A stretch of DNA of 64,000 nt. It comes from CAZUGA01 sp964619885 (lineage in GTDB: Bacteria > Pseudomonadota > Gammaproteobacteria > Methylococcales > UBA1147). Position numbers and translations under genes: made by a program. The notes beneath the pieces are model-generated. The model was not told where the DNA came from and ran no database searches. It saw only the letters and a program-made list of their open reading frames with translations. Below, one piece after another: positions 53,103-60,924 of the stretch. The DNA lies in the NCBI GenBank assembly GCA_964619885.1, contig CAZUGA010000005.1, forward strand, positions 62,001-126,000. Reading direction: 5' to 3'. Each line of letters starts with the position of its first letter. Position 1 is the first letter of the stretch.

Positions 53103-54550
53103 GTGGCATTATTAGACGGCTTTATGGATGCGCTGCGGCTCGATCCGTCAAACCCGGCCCTAAGCGAGGGCTCTGAAACGACTAGCTACGCTGAACTTCA
53201 TCAAAAAGCCTCTCTCTTATCGCATCGATTGCTTGATAAAGGAGTAGTTCACCATTCTCGCGTCGCCATAGCTATAGATCGTGGAATTGACGCCACCATC
53301 GCGATATTCTCTGTACTCTACCGAGGCGGTTGCTACGTGCCTCTGGACTTGAGGAACCCAACCGATCGATTGGCATACATTATCGATGACGTACAACCGA
53401 ATGCCGTCATTGGAATCGGTGAGCGCCCAAGCTGGTGCCAAACTTCAATTACCTGGTTGAATTTTAATGATACAACCGATATTTCCGCTTGGGACGTCGC
53501 GCCTTATTGCGCCGCGCCGGAGGACCTTGCGACTATCCTTTATACTTCTGGCTCCAGCGGACACCCCAAAGGCGTGGCTTTGAGTCACACGGCAACCACT
53601 TGTTTCACCGACGGGCGGCCGCAACCTTCGGTATGAACGCTAACCAACGCCTTGCAAGTCTGGCACCTTTTTTCTTTGATTTATCAATATTCGACCTCTT
53701 TACCGGTTTGGGCAGCGGGGCCCATATCTTATTCGTTCCCGCTTCCCTCACGCTAGCTCCTACCAAATTAACTGCTTGGCTAGACGAGCAGCAAATATCC
53801 ATCTGGTATACAGTGCCGTCAATTCTTGGATTCATAGCGATCAAAGGAAATCTGGCGAAAATATCGCTCCCACGCCTCAAGACTATTATGTTTGCCGGGG
53901 AAGTGTTTCCAACCCGTAAATTATCGCTTTTGATCAAACAATTGCCACACGTGGAATTCCATAATCTTTATGGTCCGACGGAAACTAACGTTTGCACCCA
54001 TTGGGCGGTCGATAAAAACCGTCTGGATACTGATACGCAAATCCCGATAGGATCTGCAGCTTGCGGCGCACAACTAAAAATCAATCTGGACAATCAGGAA
54101 CTCCAGGTCAAAGGAGATTGCTTGTTATCCGGCTATTGGATCAACGGCCAATTGGTACCAGCGATTGACGACTCTGGATGGTATTCCACCGGAGACAAAG
54201 TATCGCTGGATTCATCTGGTGAATTGCTGTATCACGGCCGTTTGGACCGGATGCTCAAATGTTCGGCGTACCGGATCGAGCCAGCTGAGATCGAACAGCA
54301 AATTTTGTTGATTTCCGGCGTCACCGGATGCGCCGTGGTCGGTATCGACGACGAAGTCAGCGGGCAAAGGCCCGCAGCCGCATTGATCTTACAACCCAAA
54401 CACGAACTATCCGAAATCGCGAAGTGTATCCGCGAGAAGCTTCCCGCCTATATGCAACCCTTCCGGCTTAAAGTTATGATGGAATTTCCCTATCTGTCAA
54501 ATGGCAAAATCGATTATCCATCGATAATAAGGGAATTTAACGGAGGTTGA
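53103..54550 (+). pseudogene. Adenylation enzyme of the L-proline-activating type, with an apparent one-base deletion
   Basis: The enzyme would activate an amino acid with ATP and load it on the carrier protein. The frame from GTG 53103 holds ILYTSGSSGHPKG (core A3) and then stops early at 53636. A second frame carries APFFFDLSIFDLF (A4), NLYGPTETN (A5), YSTGD (A7), GRLDRMLKCSAYRIEPAEIE (A8) and NGKID (A10), ending at 54550. Adding one T between 53612 and 53613 turns GACGGGCG into GACTGGGCG, restores TDWAAATFGM, and makes one 482-residue frame. Read against PheA numbering, the pocket is D-L-F-Y-M-A-L-V-C-K. This differs by two residues from the prolyl code of PltF/RedM-type enzymes as I recall it (D-L-L-Y-L-A-L-V-C-K). 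The break may be a true mutation or a sequencing error. Confidence 0.85.
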
Positions 54551-54554
54551 TACG

Positions 54555-55655
54555 ATGCGGCTCGACCGGCGCTTGATTGAAGATGCTTGTAATATCGTAC
54601 CCCTGGATGCACAAGAAGCCGGCGAACGCTTTAGACGCTGCGCAAGAACTGGCCTGTTCAAACACGGTATTAGTCGAGACTGGCAGGGTTTTGACGATGA
54701 CTTTGATGATCTCTGCCAATCCCACGAAATGTTCGGAGATATCAGTCACGATTGCGGATTGATTCTGTCGCTAAACGCACACCTTTGGGGAACCGTATTT
54801 CCGCTGATAGACTTCGCAACAGACCATCAGAAGCGTAATTTCCTGCCCGGGCTATTGGACGGCCAATTGATCGGTGGACACGCAATCACCGAACCCCTCG
54901 CAGGCTCTGACATTAACGCACTCTCGACTACCGCTGAAACGCACTCACAAGGGTTCGTGCTAAATGGACACAAACGTTATATCACTAATGCTCCGATCGC
55001 TGACCTATTGGTGGTCTACGCGCTCACAGGAGATGCACTGTCCGCGTTTATCGTGCAAAAAATGGACAGAGGCGTTCAGTTTCGAGATGGACCGGCGGTA
55101 ACCGGTTGCCGCAGCGCGACGATGGGCGATGTCGTATTACAAGATTGCTGTATCCCCCAAGACCGCTTGCTAGGCCAGATTGGCGCTGGCTCGAGTTTGA
55201 TCCAGCATGCATTGGAATTGGAACGTGGCTTCATTTTTGCCGGCGTATTGGGCATTATGGAATGGCAGCTTGCCACCGCTATCACGCATGCCCGCGAACG
55301 CAAAGTCGCAGGGTTAGCAGTTGGACGAAACCAAGCAATTAGTCACCGCATCGCCGAGATGAAGCTCCGCTTGGATTCCGCGAGACTTTGGATCAACCAT
55401 TGCGCCCAACTGAAAACCACAGGAAAACGTATCACACTGGTTAGTGCGCAAACCAAACTTTTTGTCAGCGAAGCCTTTTTGCAATCCAGCCTGGATGCGG
55501 TACAGATTCTCGGGGCATCCGGTTTGCAGCATGACAACCGGTTAGCCCAATTGGTTCAGGATGCAATGGCCAGCCGTTTGTTCTCCGGGTCTTCTGAGGT
55601 CCAGCGCAATATTATTGCCGCGCTTTGCGGTACCGGGGACGGATATAAAGGATAA
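54555..55655 (+). CDS. Acyl-CoA-dehydrogenase-like enzyme, probable prolyl-carrier-protein dehydrogenase
   Basis: This FAD enzyme of 366 residues has the acyl-CoA dehydrogenase layout: GGHAITEPLAGSD for FAD binding, NGHKRYITNAPIADLLVVYAL, LELERGFIFAGVLGIMEWQL (with the Glu that can serve as base in the IVD-like group) and VQILGASGL followed by FSGSSEVQRNIIAALCG. APIADLLVVYA, IMEWQLATAITHARERKV and ISHRIAEMKLRLDSARL resemble PltE/RedW-type prolyl oxidases, which turn the carrier-bound proline ring into a pyrrole ring by two oxidations. GGAGG eight bases before the ATG is a strong site. It lies four bases after the adenylation gene, so it is co-translated. An ordinary acyl-CoA dehydrogenase is the alternative. 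Confidence 0.8.
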   Translation: MRLDRRLIEDACNIVPLDAQEAGERFRRCARTGLFKHGISRDWQGFDDDFDDLCQSHEMFGDISHDCGLILSLNAHLWGTVFPLIDFATDHQKRNFLPGLLDGQLIGGHAITEPLAGSDINALSTTAETHSQGFVLNGHKRYITNAPIADLLVVYALTGDALSAFIVQKMDRGVQFRDGPAVTGCRSATMGDVVLQDCCIPQDRLLGQIGAGSSLIQHALELERGFIFAGVLGIMEWQLATAITHARERKVAGLAVGRNQAISHRIAEMKLRLDSARLWINHCAQLKTTGKRITLVSAQTKLFVSEAFLQSSLDAVQILGASGLQHDNRLAQLVQDAMASRLFSGSSEVQRNIIAALCGTGDGYKG

Positions 55656-55802
55656 AATACAGGGTAAACCCGTCGGCGCAATCCGATAAGTAAAAAAAGA
55701 TTCGGCTATTGGTTTTTGCTATGATTGACTCAGACCAAGTAGAGTAATTTATGAAAAACTTATAGCCAATGCGAACACCCAAAACGATCTCAGAATTCAA
55801 TT

Positions 55803-56054
55803 ATGGCTAATAGCTTCGAGATGGACACTATATCGATCATAACCGTAGCGCTACTTGGCTTACAGGCTTGCTCAGAACCACCGCCAGACTACACCAAATA
55901 CAACCAGGGACGGGTACGCGCCGAAACCGAAGGATGCCACTGTAATGCACGCCTAAAACACACGTCTGACGATAAACAAGGCGAGCCGGGATTGACCTGG
56001 GCCGAAGGTTATGTCGAGGCGTGCATTGCGGTTAGAAAAGATTTTGGCTGTTAG
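55803..56054 (+). CDS. Small Cys-containing lipoprotein of unknown function
   Basis: An 83-residue predicted lipoprotein. The hydrophobic run ISIITVALLGLQAC ends in a lipobox-like LQAC, so the mature protein would start at a lipidated Cys23. The short mature part includes GCHCNARLKHTSDD and LTWAEGYVEACIAVRKDFGC, with four cysteines that could pair or bind a metal. I do not recognise the family. No strong ribosome site precedes the ATG. It stands alone, 150 bases after the cassette. Confidence 0.55.
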   Translation: MANSFEMDTISIITVALLGLQACSEPPPDYTKYNQGRVRAETEGCHCNARLKHTSDDKQGEPGLTWAEGYVEACIAVRKDFGC

Positions 56055-56197
56055 TCTATCCAGTAAAGTATGTTAAAACGATGTAAGTATTGCGAAATTT
56101 GTCGAATCCCCCTAACAACCGATAAACCCCAAGAATTCCACCCCAAATTGTAATATCATTAAGGTTACGCTCTGAAGGCCTGATTAGAGGATCGAAT

Positions 56198-56554
56198 ATG
56201 CTGCGAATTCTTGCACTGTTGTTATTAATTTCTCCATTGATTTGGGCCCAGGATCGGGCTAGTGAAAGTCCGGGTGAACCGGCTGCGGTTCCGGAACCCC
56301 CAGAACTCCCGATGCCAGTTGAGAGCGGAGAGGTTCTGGACGGAGAAAGCCCGGAAATTACCATCAAGCGGCGCGGTAAAAAAACCATACAGGAATATCG
56401 AATCAATGGAGAGTTGTACATGGTCAAAATCGTACCCGACGTCGGACCGGCTTACTACATGATCGATTCCAACGGCGATGGCAATATGAATGTGCGCAGA
56501 AGCGACTTGGAACGAAACCTGAAAATTCCACAATGGGTGCTGTTCAGTTGGTGA
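56198..56554 (+). CDS. DUF2782 domain-containing exported protein
   Basis: A 118-residue exported protein with signal peptide LRILALLLLISPLIWAQ. A Pro/Glu-rich linker follows (residues 25-48), then the conserved core EITIKRRGKKTIQEYRINGELYMVKIVPDVGPAYYMIDSNGDG. This matches the DUF2782 family, frequent in gammaproteobacteria with no known function. It has its own spacing on both sides (143 and 116 bases), so it is probably monocistronic. Confidence 0.88.
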   Translation: MLRILALLLLISPLIWAQDRASESPGEPAAVPEPPELPMPVESGEVLDGESPEITIKRRGKKTIQEYRINGELYMVKIVPDVGPAYYMIDSNGDGNMNVRRSDLERNLKIPQWVLFSW

Positions 56555-56670
56555 ACACATTGAACCAACCTAATCGTGGTTCACCCTAAACGACCGTTAA
56601 GACTATTGCCGCGTTTCTAGAATTCGCAGGGGAACTAATTCCGCCCAAACTTCCCGTACCGCACTAAAGC

Positions 56671-57777
56671 ATGGATCTCGGCAGTTGCGTAAAAACCCGA
56701 CAGATTTGGCCCTGTTTCTTGATTATTTTCGGGCTTTTGCTTGGTGCGGGTTGCAACGACGCCCAGTCCCCGGAAACCATGTATAGAAACTATTTGTATA
56801 GATTACAGAACGTTAGTGGGCTTGAAGAGGCCACGTCTCAGCCAATGACTCCAATGCCCCGCTTTCCCCAACACCGCAATCTGGCGATGAGCACGAGCGA
56901 TTTTAGAATTGGATTATTCGATTACCTTAAACTTGGTAATTGCAATCTGATGCACATGGTCAGCGAGAGAAATAGTGGGCTGGGTCGCGTGCAACGTTCA
57001 TCGACTCGATTGAATTACGAATTAAATTTTTATCAAACAATCCTACATTGCGGCGAAAACATTCAATACCAAAATGGAGAGAAGGATCCGCAGTTTTTTA
57101 TAAAAATCGCAGAAATTCGAGAATATAAATCCCGTGTCTTACCGATAATATATTGGAACGCGACTTTGGCAAGCTCTGAATTCCGCTCCTTTACCAGCAC
57201 GCATACGCGGCCGTTGGCGCGCAATGAAAAGGTTGATTACGCAGATATTACGGCCGCTCTGGACTATTTAAGCGCAATTGGTGAACGGCTAAAATCTGAA
57301 AACGATCCTCCACACAGCGAACGTATCGAACATCATTTAAAAACTTTGCAAAGCACTAAGACACTGGGTAAATTGCTGCAGGGTTTACACCTCAGCCATT
57401 ATTATCTTGGGCGCGCTACCCGATTAATTGAACGGGCAGCCAAGCAGAACAAGATTTGTCCATACGGCAAAAAAACCCGGCAAGGTCAGTTCCTGTGGAA
57501 TATTTTTATGCAGTTTTATATCGGCGAGGTTCAAGCGTATTTGAATGCCATACACGAGCCCTCTCAGCAGATATTGACATCAGTACGACGGCTCCAATCA
57601 AGCCAAACAGTAGTAACACCCAAAGCATTTCAAATATTTTACTCGGCTCTGTTGGACCTCAATCGACCTGATTCTTTGTGGCACCGCTACAAAAAGCGGC
57701 TTAGTGCGCATACGGCAGCGTGGCAAAATCTATTGAAAGAATGTCAGCTATTACCACAACAGCCCAATCCAGGATGA
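56671..57777 (+). CDS. DUF3080 family lipoprotein
   Basis: A 368-residue predicted lipoprotein; the signal peptide LIIFGLLLGAGC ends in a lipobox (GAGC), giving a lipidated Cys28. The mature part matches DUF3080, with YRNYLYRLQNVSG, FDYLKLGNCNLMHMVSERNSGLGRV and YELNFYQTILHC. The family is of unknown function and common in gammaproteobacteria. A start upstream of the ATG is not supported. The next gene overlaps its end by a few bases or starts just after. Confidence 0.85.
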   Translation: MDLGSCVKTRQIWPCFLIIFGLLLGAGCNDAQSPETMYRNYLYRLQNVSGLEEATSQPMTPMPRFPQHRNLAMSTSDFRIGLFDYLKLGNCNLMHMVSERNSGLGRVQRSSTRLNYELNFYQTILHCGENIQYQNGEKDPQFFIKIAEIREYKSRVLPIIYWNATLASSEFRSFTSTHTRPLARNEKVDYADITAALDYLSAIGERLKSENDPPHSERIEHHLKTLQSTKTLGKLLQGLHLSHYYLGRATRLIERAAKQNKICPYGKKTRQGQFLWNIFMQFYIGEVQAYLNAIHEPSQQILTSVRRLQSSQTVVTPKAFQIFYSALLDLNRPDSLWHRYKKRLSAHTAAWQNLLKECQLLPQQPNPG

Positions 57778-57803
57778 TCGATAAACCAAAAGAGGGTACT
57801 CAA

Positions 57804-58280
57804 TTGACTAAACCTAACCTAAATTTTATCGGTAGCAAAACTTTTGCCATTTACCTACTTAGTTTGGCGTGTACAATTTCCTTGGTTTCCGATGCTTATT
57901 GCGCACAAGGTGACGATATGATCCCAAATAGACTCAAACAATGCCCCGACCGCCCGAATTGCGTATCCAGCCAAGCTGTCCGCGAAAGTCAGCTGATTCA
58001 ACCCATTAAATATCAAGGCACGGCGGAACAAGCGATGGCGAAGCTGGTGAGTATTATTCAGGAACTCCCAAACACACATATCGTGGAACGCAACGAAAAC
58101 TATGTCCATGCCGAGTTTCAAACAAAGTGGTTAAAATTTACCGATGATGTTGAATTGCTGCTGGACAAGAATAATAAGACCATACAAGTCCGTTCCGCAT
58201 CCCGTGTGGGATATTCCGATTTCGGCACAAATCGAAAACGCCTCGAAAGGATAAAAAATCTTTTCGACAAAAATAAATAA
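57804..58280 (+). CDS. DUF1499 domain-containing exported protein
   Basis: A predicted exported protein with the DUF1499 block PDRPNCVSSQ, then IQPIKYQGTAEQAMAKLVSII and NYVHAEFQTKWLKFTDDVELLL. I prefer the TTG at 57804, because GAGGG lies seven bases upstream and the N-terminus then forms a standard signal peptide (TFAIYLLSLACTISLVSDAYC). An ATG at 57774 that overlaps the previous stop (ATGA) is the alternative and would add ten residues. Its function is unknown. It forms an apparent pair with the DUF3080 gene. Confidence 0.8.
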   Translation: MTKPNLNFIGSKTFAIYLLSLACTISLVSDAYCAQGDDMIPNRLKQCPDRPNCVSSQAVRESQLIQPIKYQGTAEQAMAKLVSIIQELPNTHIVERNENYVHAEFQTKWLKFTDDVELLLDKNNKTIQVRSASRVGYSDFGTNRKRLERIKNLFDKNK

Positions 58281-58428
58281 GCATGATCATTGGGCAAACT
58301 ATTGAATCCATATGCTAGCAATCGTGTTCGCATAAAAATTTCGAATATAAACCAGTCTTTTCACCTATCACTTTCACACTAACCAGTCTGCATTTACGAC
58401 GATCGAGTCACCCCTGAGGATAAATCTA

Positions 58429-59268
58429 TTGGATTCCAACGACCAATCGAATTCCATCGCCGAATGGCGCCAAAATCTATACAAGATTATCTACCACGCC
58501 AACACACCCGCCGGAAAATGGTTCGATATTTTACTAATTATTTGTATTTTGTTGAGCGTGGTCAGCGTCATGCTAGGCAGTGTCATCCATATCAACAACC
58601 AATACGGCAGCTGGTTGCACAACCTAGAATGGTTTTTTACCGGATTATTTAGCATCGAATATTTGTTGCGGATCCTATGCATCCGTAAACCCGCGAAATA
58701 TATATTCAGTTTTTACGGCATCGTAGACTTGCTATCGATTGCACCCACATACCTAAGCTTATTTTTCGCCGGAACCAGCTTTTTTCTGGTCATCAGGGTA
58801 TTGCGCCTGTTGCGCATATTCCGCATCTTGAAATTGGTACAATATGTAGGTCAAATCAATATTTTGATGCGGGCGGTATTCTCTAGCCGCCAGAAGATCA
58901 TCGTATTCTTATTTTTCGTCTGCACCATGGTTGTCATATTCGGATCCACCATGTATTTGATCGAAGGACCCGATAACGGTTTTACCAGCATTCCGAGAAG
59001 CATTTACTGGGCGATCGTGACCCTGACTACGGTAGGCTATGGCGACATCTCACCCAAAACCGACCTGGGACAGGGTGTCGCTGCACTGGTAATGATTTTG
59101 GGTTATTCGATCATCGCGGTCCCAACCGGAATTTTTACCGCCGAATTGGCCCAGGCGATCCGCGTTGATGAAACCCGCCGCCTCTGCCCCAGCTGTGGCA
59201 AAAAAGGCCATGAATCTTTAGCGGTTTATTGCAATATTTGCGGAGAAAAACTGGACCAAGAAGGATAG
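58429..59268 (+). CDS. Voltage-gated K+ channel-like protein with a C-terminal zinc ribbon
   Basis: A 279-residue six-helix channel subunit. S1 to S4 run from about residue 33. S4 carries arginines at regular spacing (RVLRLLRIFRILK), the voltage-sensor pattern. The pore loop has TLTTVGYGD, the K+ selectivity filter. After S6 (IAVPTGIFTAELA) the tail has CPSCGKKGHESLAVYCNICGEKL, four cysteines arranged as a zinc ribbon. I use the TTG at 58429, preceded by GAGGAT eight bases upstream. It converges on the kinase gene with 11 bases between. Confidence 0.88.
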   Translation: MDSNDQSNSIAEWRQNLYKIIYHANTPAGKWFDILLIICILLSVVSVMLGSVIHINNQYGSWLHNLEWFFTGLFSIEYLLRILCIRKPAKYIFSFYGIVDLLSIAPTYLSLFFAGTSFFLVIRVLRLLRIFRILKLVQYVGQINILMRAVFSSRQKIIVFLFFVCTMVVIFGSTMYLIEGPDNGFTSIPRSIYWAIVTLTTVGYGDISPKTDLGQGVAALVMILGYSIIAVPTGIFTAELAQAIRVDETRRLCPSCGKKGHESLAVYCNICGEKLDQEG

Positions 59269-59279
59269 CGGCAAGAAAT

Positions 59280-60176
59280 TTAGCCGCGTAACTCGGCTAG
59301 AAGCCGCCGAACCATCAATTCCGCCTGCCCCAGATAACTGGAACCGAATATGTTCAGATGGTTCAAGATATGGTAAAAATTGTACAATGTCTTGCGTACC
59401 TTATAGCCCGCATCCAAACCCAGGTTTGCGTTGTAGGACTGATAAAAATCTTTGCCGAAACCACCGAACAGCTCGGTCATTGCCAGATCGACTTCCCGGT
59501 CTCCGTAGTAACAAGCTGGGTCGAATATTACCGCATTGCCTGCCGGGTCGCGTGCGGCATTCCCGGCCCACAAATCTCCATGCAATAATGAAGGAAACAC
59601 CGGATAGGCATTAAAAAATTTATCCACGCCGTCACACAATTGTGCGCCGGACTCAGCCAAACTCGCACCAAACCCGTTAGATTCTGCAAGCTCAAGTTGA
59701 AACGCCAATCTATTTTCGCGCCAAAATTTAACCCAATCGTTTTTCGGTGTATTTATTTGCTGACTAGAACCAATGCTATTGTTTTGGTGCCAACCAAAAT
59801 ACGCATGACGTTGCGCATGCATTTTGGCCAAAAGTTCACCCAATAGCTTATCGGATGAAGATTTCCTATTTTCCAATTCGAGCCAATCTAACACCAAAAA
59901 AGAATAACCATCAGCCAGTCCTGTCGAAATGGGTGACGGCACTTTCACGCTCTCGCTAGCTGCAATCTCCGTGAGTCCGGCGACCTCGCTCCTAAACATG
60001 TCCAAGCAATCTTCATTGTTAACTTTCACGAAATAGCTACTGGTTTCCCCGGTCAATCTATAACAAGCGTTAATACAACCACCGCCGACGGAATTGCACT
60101 GCCGCGTTCTATAGGGACGTTGCACCGCCTCGACCACCGCGCGGTCGACTGAATCCAGTATATTTTCTATAGCCAT
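59280..60176 (-). CDS. Fructosamine kinase family protein
   Basis: A 298-residue kinase of the fructosamine/ketosamine-3-kinase family, which repairs glycated proteins by phosphorylating sugar adducts. SVGGGCINACYRLTGETSSYFVKVN holds the nucleotide-binding lysine, LLGELLAKMHAQRHAYFGWHQNNSIG the middle block, and LLHGDLWAGNAARDPAGNAVIFDPACYYGDREVDLAM the catalytic HGDxxxxN and metal-binding D. The natural substrate in this cell is not known. The gene diverges from the TRAP genes, with a 206-base gap for the promoters. Confidence 0.92.
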   Translation of the reverse strand: MAIENILDSVDRAVVEAVQRPYRTRQCNSVGGGCINACYRLTGETSSYFVKVNNEDCLDMFRSEVAGLTEIAASESVKVPSPISTGLADGYSFLVLDWLELENRKSSSDKLLGELLAKMHAQRHAYFGWHQNNSIGSSQQINTPKNDWVKFWRENRLAFQLELAESNGFGASLAESGAQLCDGVDKFFNAYPVFPSLLHGDLWAGNAARDPAGNAVIFDPACYYGDREVDLAMTELFGGFGKDFYQSYNANLGLDAGYKVRKTLYNFYHILNHLNIFGSSYLGQAELMVRRLLAELRG

Positions 60177-60382
60177 GATCTAATTTAGGATTGCTGATTC
60201 AATGGAGTTTGCACCGTTAATCTCGATCGCAAATACGACCGCTGACCAGCGCCAATGATCTAGGCATACCACATAACGCAGATAGTTTTGCTGTACAGAC
60301 CGAGACAAACCCGCTCAACTGTTTTGGGTGAATATCACAATTTCGATTAGAATATCGCGTCGTTTCAACAATCGAGCTATAC

Positions 60383-60922
60383 ATGATATTCAGGCTTATC
60401 CAATCGATCATGCGTTTGATCAACACTTTCACCGAACGAGTCGGGTCGATGGTATCGTGGCTAACGGTTGCGATGGTGCTCGTCACGGCATTGATCGTAG
60501 CGCTTCGTTATGTATTTAACCAGGGTTGGATCGCAATGCAAGAGTCTGTGGCTTATTTACACTCACTTGTATTCATGTTGGGCGCCGCTTATACGCTGAA
60601 GAACGATGCCCACGTACGCGTTGACATCTTCTACCAGCGAAGCAACGCTGCAACCCGAACCTGGGTTGATTTACTCGGATTTCTGTTTCTTTTAATACCC
60701 ATGTGTGGCTGTATAATCTGGGCGAGTTGGGACTACACCCTGGCATCTTGGTCCGTCGGCGAAGCTTCGCGCGAGGCTGGCGGGTTACCCGGATTATTTT
60801 TGCTAAAGTCCCTTATCCCGATAATGGCTATTTTGCTTTTATTACAGGGCCTAGCACAAGCACTGCGCTGTATATTGATCCTCAGCGGACGTGTATCGCA
60901 ACCTGCTAGCAATAACGATTAA
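60383..60922 (+). CDS. dctQ: TRAP transporter small permease (DctQ-like)
   Basis: A 179-residue, four-helix membrane subunit of a sodium-driven solute importer. SWLTVAMVLVTALIVALRYVFNQGW and SLVFMLGAAYTLKNDAHVRVDIFYQR are characteristic of DctQ-type subunits. It pairs with the large permease gene that begins two bases after its stop. A DctP-type binding protein is not present in the window, so the substrate cannot be suggested. Confidence 0.88.
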   Translation: MIFRLIQSIMRLINTFTERVGSMVSWLTVAMVLVTALIVALRYVFNQGWIAMQESVAYLHSLVFMLGAAYTLKNDAHVRVDIFYQRSNAATRTWVDLLGFLFLLIPMCGCIIWASWDYTLASWSVGEASREAGGLPGLFLLKSLIPIMAILLLLQGLAQALRCILILSGRVSQPASNND

Positions 60923-60924
60923 TC

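Noticed and set aside
53103..54550. Adenylation gene as a D-alanine (DltA-type) ligase
   Set aside because: No DltB, DltC or DltD companions, the neighbour oxidase is of the prolyl type, and the pocket residues read closest to the prolyl code.
54555..55655. Oxidase gene as an ordinary fatty acyl-CoA dehydrogenase
   Set aside because: Not excluded, but gene context and motif likeness to PltE/RedW favour prolyl-carrier oxidation; no beta-oxidation genes are nearby.
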